A DNA stretch of 64,000 nucleotides from Nitrospirae bacterium JdFR-85. GTDB taxonomy: Bacteria > Nitrospirota > Thermodesulfovibrionia > Thermodesulfovibrionales > JdFR-85. This document shows positions 15,993 through 23,453 of this stretch, piece after piece. The stretch lies in contig MTOU01000027.1 of the NCBI GenBank assembly GCA_002011745.1, positions 1 through 64,000 on the forward strand. Reading direction: 5' to 3'. Positions within the stretch are counted from its first letter, which is position 1; every line of letters starts with the position of its first letter. Below the pieces are notes generated by a model that saw only the letters and a program-made list of their open reading frames with translations, was not told the origin of the DNA and made no database searches. The position numbers and the translations under genes were made by a program.

Positions 15993-17021
15993 TTAAAGCC
16001 TCCATTGCCGCGCCACCTGAATGAACATCTGGATATTCTCATAGGGAACATTCGGGGGTATGTCACATCCTGGCATCAGGACAAATGCTCCATTAGTACC
16101 TGCCTTCTCTATAATCCCCTTACAGGTCTCTTCCACTTTTGTGGTATCACCCTGGAGCATAACTGCTACAGGGTCAACATTACCTCCAAAACAGATCTTC
16201 CCATAGAGTACTTCCTTTGCCTTTGCTATGTCTGTCTTATGGTCAAGGCTTATGCAGCTTGCTCCTGTGTCAGGAAACATCTCAAGCCTATCAGTGGTAT
16301 TACCACATATATGAAGCAGTACATGGACATCCTTTGATCTTGCCCAGTCTGTGAATCTTCTGAGAGCAGGCAGAGCAAACTTCTGAAACTGCTTTTTTGA
16401 GATGAGGTCTCCTGATGCTGTGGGGTCTGCGAGACTTATCACCTCTAAGGTTCCGTCATCCACAAGGGGCTTATATAAATGGATCAGTAGTTCTGTGGCA
16501 AAATCAATCGCCTTTTCCACAAAATCGGGTTTTTTAAAAGTGGCCTTCATCATCTGCTCCTCACCCACTATTCGTGCAGCAAGAGTGAAAGGACCCCAGG
16601 CTGTCATGGTCACCACATAGGTGTTCCCAATTTTTTCTTTCGTTTTTCTCAATGCCTCTTTTATGGTGTTTATTGTCTCATCCTTATCAATATCCTCAAT
16701 CTTGAGCTTTGCAAGATCCTCTTCTGAGTCTACAAGGGGAGCCTCAAGATCTGGAGCACCCACTTCCCTGAATTTTATCTTGCCTCCAAGGGCAGCAGCA
16801 TGAAAGTTGTTGTACCCAGAGCCTGCATAGACAATATCACACTGCAGTTTATCACTCATCTCTATAAGCATCTGGGTCATCTTGTCAGGGTTTCTGGATA
16901 GCTCTTCAAAGGTGCTACCCCAGTTTGATATGCTCCACATTCCACCACCAAAAAGGGTGACAGGTACCCTTTCAGGCTTGCCCCCTTCAAAGGCTTTCAG
17001 AATAGTCTCTCTTGGTGTCAT
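15993..17021 (-). CDS. MtaA/MtbA-like methylcobamide:coenzyme M methyltransferase, copy 1
   Basis: A 342-residue uroporphyrinogen decarboxylase-fold methyltransferase, first gene of the cluster. The zinc triad is His237-x-Cys239 (LLHICGNTTD) and Cys319 (LMPGCDIPPN), spacing as in MtaA/MtbA. It is a diverged paralogue of the gene at 13287-14321 with the same layout (AWGPFTLAAR versus VLGPFTLAGQ). ATG 17021 follows AAAGGAGG; a longer upstream frame lacks a ribosome site and would extend into the leader. Two paralogues suggest either two corrinoid partners or a heteromer. The sigma-54 promoter lies about 165 bases upstream. Confidence 0.85.
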   Translation of the reverse strand: MTPRETILKAFEGGKPERVPVTLFGGGMWSISNWGSTFEELSRNPDKMTQMLIEMSDKLQCDIVYAGSGYNNFHAAALGGKIKFREVGAPDLEAPLVDSEEDLAKLKIEDIDKDETINTIKEALRKTKEKIGNTYVVTMTAWGPFTLAARIVGEEQMMKATFKKPDFVEKAIDFATELLIHLYKPLVDDGTLEVISLADPTASGDLISKKQFQKFALPALRRFTDWARSKDVHVLLHICGNTTDRLEMFPDTGASCISLDHKTDIAKAKEVLYGKICFGGNVDPVAVMLQGDTTKVEETCKGIIEKAGTNGAFVLMPGCDIPPNVPYENIQMFIQVARQWRL

Positions 17022-17475
17022 AAAGACCTCCTTTAATAATTGAAATAAGACATTTACACAAATAACCTCAGATTGTCGTTTGAGTTGGACACAAAAAACA
17101 TTGGAAGGCAGACCATCCTGCCTATAAACCACAATTTGGGGAAACAAGACATTTCTTGATATCTGTTCATTTTCTTAACGAAAAGCAACTTTGGTGCCAG
17201 AGGGCAAAGGAGAAACTGATCGCCCTGTAACCCCTTATAAACTAAGAGAATTGAGAGATTTAAAATAGTCCTGATAGTTGTTCTTCAGGATAACAAGAGG
17301 AAAATCTCCACACCTTTTTGGGGAATTTTTCCTCAAGTTTAAAAATAGAGAAAGTTAGTCTCCTCTCTTAATAAGGGAGGTATTATGATTATACTATAGG
17401 CTCAACAGGCTCTCTTATATTTTTGGTGAAGATGTGATGTCTTTAATTTTAGCTCTAAAATGCTATAATTATGTT
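17022..17475. other. Intergenic region holding the methyl/coenzyme M cluster promoter
   Basis: About 450 bases with no credible gene. It holds the minus-strand sigma-54 promoter (17184-17199), a leader of about 150 bases with a small GGCAG...CTGCC inverted repeat near 17117-17132, a minus-strand TATAAT at 17388-17393 without a good -35, and a plus-strand TATAAT at 17464-17469 for the nucleotidyltransferase. I looked for a cobalamin riboswitch B12 box and core and saw none. Confidence 0.6.
17184..17199 (-). promoter_or_regulatory. Sigma-54 (-24/-12) promoter of the methyltransferase cluster
   Basis: On the minus strand the sequence reads TGGCACCAAAGTTGCT, matching the sigma-54 consensus TGGCAC-N5-TTGCW, with the invariant GG and GC exactly 10 bases apart. 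It sits in the gene-free region about 165 bases upstream of the first methyltransferase start. Sigma-54 promoters require an enhancer-binding AAA+ activator; which one acts here is unknown. Confidence 0.8.
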
Positions 17476-17841
17476 ATGTTTAACCATGAGAGAAAGGCTC
17501 TTGAGAGGGTGGTTATGGAACTTAAGGAAGAGTTTGGAGACAGGCTGATGAAGATAGTGGCCTTTGGCTCAAGAGTAAGGGGTGACTTCCACGGAGATAG
17601 TGACCTTGATGTGCTTGTAGTAATTGACAGAGTTACTGTAGATGATGAGGGAAGGGTTGTTAGTGCCTTCGTCAGAGAAGAGTTGGTCAGTGGGGTGCTT
17701 TTTGAACCAGTTGTAAAGTCCTTAGAGTCATTTGAAAAGGAACGGAAACACAATACCACTTTTTATAGGAATATTAAAAGAGAAGGGGAAGTATTTTATG
17801 ACGCTGAGCAGAGAGGAAAAAAAGATACTCTCAGAGTATAG
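17476..17841 (+). CDS. Minimal nucleotidyltransferase (MNT) domain protein
   Basis: A 121-residue nucleotidyltransferase with the catalytic motif AFGSRVRGDFHGDSDLDVLVV and the same C-terminal VVKSLESFEKE..NTTFYRNIKREG as the pair at 3645. ATG 17476 is preferred over an upstream start at 17434: TATAAT at 17464-17469 lies 6 bases before it, again pointing to a leaderless message. Its 3' end overlaps the HEPN frame by 44 bases. The catalytic site is intact although the HEPN partner is frameshifted. Confidence 0.85.
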   Translation: MFNHERKALERVVMELKEEFGDRLMKIVAFGSRVRGDFHGDSDLDVLVVIDRVTVDDEGRVVSAFVREELVSGVLFEPVVKSLESFEKERKHNTTFYRNIKREGEVFYDAEQRGKKDTLRV

Positions 17842-18212
17842 GATGGAAAAGGCCCACAAGGCTCTGGAAGATGGTAAGTTTAACCTTAAACACGGAAAGT
17901 TTTCTGTAGCGGTAAACAGATTCTATTATGTAGCTCTGAATGCTGCAAGGGCACTTCTCATTCTTAAAGGGGTAGACCCAACAACACATTCAGGCATAAA
18001 GACCATGCTATCAATACACTTTGTAAGAGAGGGGTTGTTTGAGAAGGATACTGTAGAAGATTCTTAAGACCCTGCTTCTCAGAAGGACTGATGTGGATTA
18101 TGGAGACTTTGAAGAAGTGGATAAAGAGAAAGCCGAGGACTCTCTTCTGAGGGCAGAAAGATTTTTAAAAAAGGCGGTATCCTTACAGAAGAGTCTTATA
18201 GACCAACTCTGA
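17798..18212 (+). pseudogene. HEPN-domain protein, frameshifted near codon 87
   Basis: The first frame (from ATG 17798) gives LSREEKKILSEYRMEKAHKALEDGKF..VNRFYYVALNAARALLILKG..THSGIKTMLSIHFV and then hits TAA at about 18065. From about 18059 another frame continues with ILKTLLLRRTDVDYGDFEEVDKEKAEDSLLRAERFLKKAV to a TGA at 18210-18212, which is the normal second half of the protein (compare LLSRRTDVDYGDF at 3965-4378). A one-base shift around 18055-18062 (sequence GAAGATTCTTAAG) separates them. The restored protein would be about 138 residues, matching its intact relative. Sequencing error or true decay cannot be told apart here. Confidence 0.78.
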
Positions 18213-18319
18213 AACCCTCTATTTTTTACAATCTTTTTATCTTGTTTCATCATTCTTAGGGCTATTGATAGTGTTCAGCTGTAAAATTGACTATTAAAAT
18301 TTTTTAGGATTAAGATATA

Positions 18320-18531
18320 ATGAATAATAAGGTTTTTGAGGAGGGAAAGAAGCTGAGAAATTTTTTGTTCAAAATACCTTATTGGGAAATATTCTGCTCT
18401 GGATAGTATTTTTATTTTTTACAGGATGTAATGATAAGGAGGGATTCTCTGTTGACTATTCTGCTGCCTTTCATAAAGCAGTTATTGTCTATTTTGAGGA
18501 TCCAACGCAGTTTCACGACCCCATGGTTTAA
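18320..18531 (+). pseudogene. Lipoprotein gene 5' remnant
   Basis: In the stretch 18213-18644 without intact genes, one frame reads LLWIVFLFFTGCNDKEGF, a lipoprotein signal peptide with lipobox FTGC, then VDYSAAFHKAVIVYFEDPTQFHDPMV and a stop at 18529-18531. A possible ATG start (MNNKVFEEGKKLRNFLF) is in another frame, so a frameshift precedes the signal peptide. The rest of the gene is gone. It may be the 5' end of a lipase-type lipoprotein like its neighbour; that identity is a guess. Confidence 0.45.
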
Positions 18532-18644
18532 TGACACTGGGTCTGCTCAGGGAAGAAATTGTGGCCGAATGAGGCTTTGTCTCTGGAGTTAGATTAAACC
18601 TACTTAATTAAGCATGGGTAAAAATTTAAGAGAAGGAGGGAAAA

Positions 18645-19713
18645 ATGAAGCGTCTTTTAGTTTCATTAATCTTTTTAATCATCTTTATCTTAACCAGTTG
18701 TGGAGATGATGGAGGCAGAACCACAATAGACCTTTCTGGGAACTGGGAGGGAGTATCAACAGAGACACCAACAACACAACAGATAGCAGAAATATCAAAT
18801 GTTGGAAGCACCTTCTTCATGGATATAACCCAGACAGGAAATGAGTTTTTTTGGTGTAATTGCAAGGTATGAGTCCGATGGTAAATACTCTGACGATATT
18901 ACAGGAAGTATTTCAGACAGTAATATTACCTTTACTGCCACATTTTCGGATAAAGAGTTTTTCTTCTCCTACAACTGGTCATCTGAGGAAGATGGTTTAT
19001 CTTGTGACTGGAGCACTTCAGTACAGGAATATGGTATGAATGATAATGCTACAACATGGGACAGAATTTTGAGCAGGCTTCAGCAAACAGACTTTTACTC
19101 CAGACACGAAGTATGGGTCTATCAATATAACTGGATGCGACACATTAGAGACAATGGACAGGACCTTCTGAACAGAGTAAATACAAAAGGAATCAGAAAT
19201 CCCATCCTGATAAGCTACTCAATGGGTGGGCTGGTTGCACGTGCTTATGTTGCACTTGGTGGAGAATTCAGCAAACTGGTCACTTTGGGCACTCCTAATA
19301 CTGGTACTCCACTGGCAAACCTTGCTAATGTCACAGGTATTAGTTGGTTTGATGTTACAGGTGTTCAAGACCTAAGACCCGGCTCTGACTTTATGCATTG
19401 GATCAATTCAGCAGACAGTAGTATTAGATATAAATATGTCACTTTTGCTGGTAGAATGGATGGATATTGGGATATATGTGGTGGCATTATACCGTATGTA
19501 TGCTGGAAATGGTACGAAGACTATCCTGATTGGCTTAAACCGGTGTGGTGGTTGTTAAAGGCCTCTTCTGGAAATAATGATGGATTAGTCCCGGAAAGTT
19601 CTGCCCTTCTTGATGGAACTGATAAAAAAGATGTACAGAAATACAGGGACCACATGGATTTAGTAAATCCTAACAAGGCAATAAATGTTTTCAACTACAT
19701 TGCAGGACTCTGA
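18645..19713 (+). pseudogene. Lipoprotein with alpha/beta-hydrolase (lipase-like) domain, frameshifted
   Basis: The first frame starts with a lipoprotein signal peptide (LIFLIIFILTSCGDDGG, lipobox LTSC) and a beta-rich SGNWEGVS domain; it is shifted within a run of seven T at about 18847-18853, after which the second frame continues VIARYESDGKYSDDITGSIS. The C-terminal part is a lipase-like hydrolase: nucleophile elbow SYSMGGLVARAY, GTPNTGTPLANL, NNDGLVPESSA (candidate Asp) and YRDHMDLV (candidate His). The oxyanion HG motif expected upstream is not seen, so the domain junction may also be damaged. Repairing the shift would give about 355 residues. Confidence 0.65.
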
Positions 19714-19735
19714 AATAAACACCAGGGTTTAACAC

Positions 19736-19784
19736 GGGACAGAATATCTTATAATAATATATATATCTTTAAGCTATCTGTCCC
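19736..19784. promoter_or_regulatory. Long-spaced inverted repeat upstream of the octaheme cytochrome gene
   Basis: GGGACAG (19736-19742) and CTGTCCC (19778-19784) flank an AT-rich core containing TTATAATAATATATATAT. It could be a hairpin ending the preceding transcript or a paired operator around the promoter of the cytochrome gene. No T-run follows, so I favour an operator. Confidence 0.35.
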
Positions 19785-19823
19785 TTAGCCAAAAATTTTA
19801 AATTATATGTGAGGAGGTGTTTC

Positions 19824-21227
19824 ATGAAAAAGGTATATCTTTTAAGTGTATTTCTCTGGGTGGGAGGATTTTTATTTCCATCCACTCTGATTGCGAAAAG
19901 TGTTGAAATTGACCCATGCATTAAGTGTCATGACACTGTGACACCTGGTATTGTGAAGCAATGGCATGATAGCAAACATAGTAGTGCTGGAGTTGGGTGT
20001 TATGAATGTCATAAAGCAAAAGAGGGTGATCCTTCAGGATATGAACACAATGGTTTCAAGATTACAGTTATCCCCTCTCCAAAATATTGTGGAGGCTGTC
20101 ATCCCAAGGAAGTAGAAGAGAATATTAGGAGCAAACATGCATGGACTGCCTTTTTTGGACCACTAAAACCCTACTATAAGAAGGCAAAAGAGTTAGGTCT
20201 TGACCCTTTGAGTCAAGAGACAGCAAAAAAACTGAATCCCGAAGAGATTGCAAAACGGGCTTTGACACCACTTTATCCTGACAGTGGAGTACTGAAAAGA
20301 ATAGGGCTTCTTGACGACAAAAGTTATTCACATAATAATATTGTTCTTGGCTGTATTCAATGCCACGGCAGTTTTATTATCGCTGAACCAGGGGGCAGAT
20401 TGAAAGGATGGCCTAATGTTGGGATTGGAAGAGTCAATCCTGATGGCAGTCTCGGCTCATGTACATCCTGTCATACAAGACATAGATTCAGTATAGCAGA
20501 GGCAAGAAAACCAGAAACCTGTGGTCAGTGTCATCTCGGTCCTGATCATCCACAGATTGAGATATACGAAGAGTCAAAACATGGCAATATCTATGCTTCC
20601 TCTGGTGAAGAATGGAATTGGGATGTCCCAGCAGGCAAATGGGGACCAAAAGATATTGTAGCACCAACATGTGCTACATGTCACATGAGTGGTTTTGGTG
20701 GTGTGGTGGAGACTACACATAACGTTGGTTCAAGACTTTACTGGGAGCTCCAACCTAAAAAGTCTGTCCCTCAATGGAAAGGCCCAGATGAGGTTGATTT
20801 TGTTATAAAGAGGATACCAGACAAAAAGAAGGCAGAAGCTGGTAGAGCCAGAATGAAGAAGGTCTGTAATCAATGTCATTCCAGAAACTGGACAGATAAC
20901 TACTTTATTGAGTTTGACAAGGTTGTTGAAGATTACAATCGGATATGGGAATATACAGACAACCTACTGAAAAAAGCCTATAAGGAAGGGCTTATCAATA
21001 AGGATAATCCTCTTGATGAGACACCTGAGATAATGCACTATCTGATATGGCATCATGATGGAAGAAGATGGAGAATGGGAGCAAGCATGATGGGACCTGA
21101 CTGGACACATTGGAATGGGGCAGTTGATACTATCATGAATAAGCTCGGTACTATGCTCAATGATCTCGAGATGAGAAAGAAACTCAAGGCGATAGGGGTT
21201 GACTGGAAGGAAATAGAGGTTAAATAA
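19824..21227 (+). CDS. Octaheme c-type cytochrome, hydroxylamine oxidoreductase (HAO) family
   Basis: A 467-residue exported protein: signal peptide in the first 25 residues, then eight CxxCH heme sites (His at 36, 63, 93, 181, 217, 237, 287, 352). Spacing and the tail CNQCHSRNWTD..., TPEIMHYLIWHHDGRRWRMGASMMGPDWTHWNG match the HAO family. HAO proper has a Tyr that crosslinks to the active-site P460 heme; by eye the corresponding C-terminal position is Trp427 (GPDWTHW). That fits the reductive or non-crosslinked branch, proposed to reduce nitrite or hydroxylamine. ATG 19824 follows GAGGAGGTG; no cytochrome maturation or NapC-type partner gene is adjacent. Confidence 0.85.
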   Translation: MKKVYLLSVFLWVGGFLFPSTLIAKSVEIDPCIKCHDTVTPGIVKQWHDSKHSSAGVGCYECHKAKEGDPSGYEHNGFKITVIPSPKYCGGCHPKEVEENIRSKHAWTAFFGPLKPYYKKAKELGLDPLSQETAKKLNPEEIAKRALTPLYPDSGVLKRIGLLDDKSYSHNNIVLGCIQCHGSFIIAEPGGRLKGWPNVGIGRVNPDGSLGSCTSCHTRHRFSIAEARKPETCGQCHLGPDHPQIEIYEESKHGNIYASSGEEWNWDVPAGKWGPKDIVAPTCATCHMSGFGGVVETTHNVGSRLYWELQPKKSVPQWKGPDEVDFVIKRIPDKKKAEAGRARMKKVCNQCHSRNWTDNYFIEFDKVVEDYNRIWEYTDNLLKKAYKEGLINKDNPLDETPEIMHYLIWHHDGRRWRMGASMMGPDWTHWNGAVDTIMNKLGTMLNDLEMRKKLKAIGVDWKEIEVK

Positions 21228-21232
21228 AATTT

Positions 21233-21270
21233 AAAGAGAAAGAGGGATAGGTCCCCTCTTTCTCTTTTTT
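21233..21270. terminator. Terminator between the cytochrome gene and purD
   Basis: AAAGAGAAAGAGGG (21233-21246) pairs with CCCTCTTTCTCTTT (21254-21267), followed by more T on the plus strand; the complementary A-run on the other side lets it work for the convergent purD transcript too. Confidence 0.8.
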
Positions 21271-21280
21271 ATTTATAATT

Positions 21281-22549
21281 CTATTTAAGGGCGCGGTGGG
21301 CGATATCTCTTCTGTAGTGTATCCCTTCAAAGTATATCTTTTCTATAGCCTCATAAGCACGGTCTCTTGCCTCTTTTATATCTCTTCCAAGAGCGGTTAC
21401 TCCAAGCACTCTACCACCTGCAGTGATGAGTCTACCATTGTCATAGCTGGTGCCGGCATGAAAGACCACAACATCCTCCATCTTCTTAACTTCATCAAGT
21501 CCTTCAATTGGTTTCCCCTTCTCATACTTTCCAGGATATCCTCCAGAGGCAGCAACTACACATACTGAAGCATCAGGTCTCCATTGAAGAGAGGTCTTTG
21601 ATAGAGACTCTTCTGTTATGGCTAAAAAAACCTCCAACAGATCTGACTTCATTCTCATCATAATTGGCTGTGTTTCAGGATCACCAAAACGGCAGTTAAA
21701 TTCTAATACATAAGGCTCATTGTCTCTGATCATGAGCCCTGCATAAAGGATTCCCTTGTATTTCAATCCCTCCTTTCTCATACCTTTTATTGCAGGCTTC
21801 ATTATCTTCTCCATTATTTTTCTCTCCACCTCGGGGGTAACGACAGGTGCAGGACTGTAGGCTCCCATACCCCCAGTGTTAGGACCTTCATCATTGTCGA
21901 ACACACGCTTATGGTCTTGGGAACTTACCATAGGAAGTATATATTCTCCATCTGTAAACACAAGATAGGATGCCTCTTCACCTTCCAGTGCCTCCTCAAC
22001 CACCACTCTCTCTCCAGCCTTCCCAAAGACCTTTTCTTTCATTATCCTCCTCAATGCCTCAATAGCCTCATCCACTGTCTTTGCAACAACGACTCCCTTG
22101 CCTGCTGCGAGCCCGTCTGCCTTTATCACTATAGGGGCTCCTTTCATTCTTATATATTCTTCTGCATGTAGATATGAAGTGAAGACCCTGTACTCAGCAG
22201 TAGGTATTCCATACCTTTTCATAAAATCTTTAGCAAATACCTTGCTTGCTTCAATCTGTGCTGCATCTTTTGTGGGTCCCACTATTCTTAGACCTTCCCT
22301 TTCAAAGGCATCTACTATTCCATGGGCAAGGGGTTCTTCTGGTCCTACAACTGTGAGGTCTATCCACTCATATTTAACAAAGTTTACAAGCCCATTATGG
22401 TCCTTCGGAGATATATCAATGCATTCTGCAATCTCAGATATTCCTGCATTACCTGGGCAGCAGTATATCTTGTCTACTCGGGTACTCTGAGCAAGTTTCC
22501 AAACCAATGCATGTTCTCTTCCTCCTGAACCTATAACAAGAACCTTCAT
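21281..22549 (-). CDS. purD: Phosphoribosylamine-glycine ligase PurD
   Basis: ATP-grasp enzyme of purine biosynthesis joining phosphoribosylamine and glycine. The 422 residues give the standard length: N-terminal VLVIGSGGREHALVWKL, the KADGLAAGKGVVVA ATP-binding loop, DHKRVFDNDEGPNTGGMGAYSPAP, and EFNCRFGDPETQ with metal ligands. It heads a minus-strand run after purH-N and the protoglobin gene (9 bases downstream of the latter), so it is likely cotranscribed with the purH fragment and shares purine-regulated expression. Start ATG 22549. Confidence 0.97.
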   Translation of the reverse strand: MKVLVIGSGGREHALVWKLAQSTRVDKIYCCPGNAGISEIAECIDISPKDHNGLVNFVKYEWIDLTVVGPEEPLAHGIVDAFEREGLRIVGPTKDAAQIEASKVFAKDFMKRYGIPTAEYRVFTSYLHAEEYIRMKGAPIVIKADGLAAGKGVVVAKTVDEAIEALRRIMKEKVFGKAGERVVVEEALEGEEASYLVFTDGEYILPMVSSQDHKRVFDNDEGPNTGGMGAYSPAPVVTPEVERKIMEKIMKPAIKGMRKEGLKYKGILYAGLMIRDNEPYVLEFNCRFGDPETQPIMMRMKSDLLEVFLAITEESLSKTSLQWRPDASVCVVAASGGYPGKYEKGKPIEGLDEVKKMEDVVVFHAGTSYDNGRLITAGGRVLGVTALGRDIKEARDRAYEAIEKIYFEGIHYRRDIAHRALK

Positions 22550-22558
22550 TAAGACCTC

Positions 22559-23452
22559 CTATCTTCTCTGTTCTGTCTTTACTACAAGCCAATAAACTAT
22601 TCCAAGCACAAAAATTGCAGCAACCAGGTAATAAGATACCATTATCTTCTCATGTTTGAGAGTCATGATCATAAGGTCTCTTATAAAGGCCACAAGGGCA
22701 ACACCTATAAATACACTAATATTAAACCTGCCTCCTTTTAGATGCTCTATCTCTGTATTCATAAGCTCTATCAGTATCCAGAGAATAAGTAATGAACCCA
22801 AGGCAGAGATAATTCCATAACTGATATTGTTCTTGGCAAATATATTAATAACATCATAGAAGAACAGACCAGCCACTCCAAGGGTAATAAGGATAAGTGC
22901 TAATACAAGTACAAGGTTCATTGTACTTGAAAAGCTTTCAGCGAATCTAATAAGAAAGCTCTTTATTCTTAATGCAGTGGAGTACTGGATAAGTTCTTCT
23001 TCTATGTATGAACTTGTAATTATATCAAGATTAATATCCAGCATTTTATTCAGTGATTCCTTGAGCTGGGTTCTCTGGATCTTATCTTCGATCTCTTCTG
23101 AAAGAATATCCATCAAGATACTCCTTATAGTATTCATGGAGACACTTACAAAATGGGGTTCTATCTTTAAAGAAGCGTGTTTTTTACCTACTTTTATAAG
23201 ATACCAATAAAAGTCTTTATTGTAAGGTCCTGTGAAAAGCTTAATTAGCCATTCCTTATGGTGTTCTGAAAGGTCTGGATAGGCATCCAACTTCTCGATA
23301 ATATGCTGTTCTCGTGTATTTCTTATTCTTTCTTCAAGTGTCTGTACAATCCTGTTTAAACTGTCTTTAACTATAGGGTAGAGGCTTCTTACTTTTTCTT
23401 CATCCTGTGTGGTGAGATTATAATTCTTTTTAATTTTTCTGAAAGAAACCAT
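22559..23452 (-). CDS. Globin-coupled membrane protein: protoglobin-like sensor fused to PsiE-like membrane domain
   Basis: Residues 1 to about 165 are helical and resemble protoglobin/globin-coupled sensor domains: LYPIVKDSLNRIVQTLEERI, HHKEWLIKLFTGPYNKDFYWYLIKVGKKHASLKIEPHFVSVSMN. The His in VGKKHASLKI is placed like the proximal heme ligand, and KEWLIKLFTGPYNKDFY is the family's F-helix lead-in. Residues about 175-290 hold four hydrophobic segments resembling PsiE (phosphate-starvation-inducible membrane protein). Such a globin-to-PsiE pairing suggests oxygen, NO or CO sensing coupled to a membrane output. It lies between purH-N and purD, an unexpected place. Heme binding is inferred. Confidence 0.65.
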   Translation of the reverse strand: MVSFRKIKKNYNLTTQDEEKVRSLYPIVKDSLNRIVQTLEERIRNTREQHIIEKLDAYPDLSEHHKEWLIKLFTGPYNKDFYWYLIKVGKKHASLKIEPHFVSVSMNTIRSILMDILSEEIEDKIQRTQLKESLNKMLDINLDIITSSYIEEELIQYSTALRIKSFLIRFAESFSSTMNLVLVLALILITLGVAGLFFYDVINIFAKNNISYGIISALGSLLILWILIELMNTEIEHLKGGRFNISVFIGVALVAFIRDLMIMTLKHEKIMVSYYLVAAIFVLGIVYWLVVKTEQRR

Positions 23453-23453
23453 C

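Noticed and set aside
15824-16066. An 80-codon minus-strand frame between the CMD-like and MtaA-like genes
   Set aside because: It overlaps both real genes in another frame and its product has low-complexity, charged composition with no family match.
13287-17021. Uroporphyrinogen decarboxylase (HemE) for the two UroD-fold genes
   Set aside because: Both contain the HxC...C zinc triad of MtaA/MtbA and sit beside a corrinoid protein. HemE lacks that triad and would not be expected as two diverged copies in one operon.
17022-17475. Cobalamin riboswitch upstream of the corrinoid methyltransferase cluster
   Set aside because: No B12 box or conserved core was seen on either strand. The only strong signal is the sigma-54 promoter.
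21281-22549. A riboswitch or PurR-type operator before purD
   Set aside because: Only 9 bases separate purD from the upstream gene, and no purine-box-like structure is visible before purH-N at 24053.
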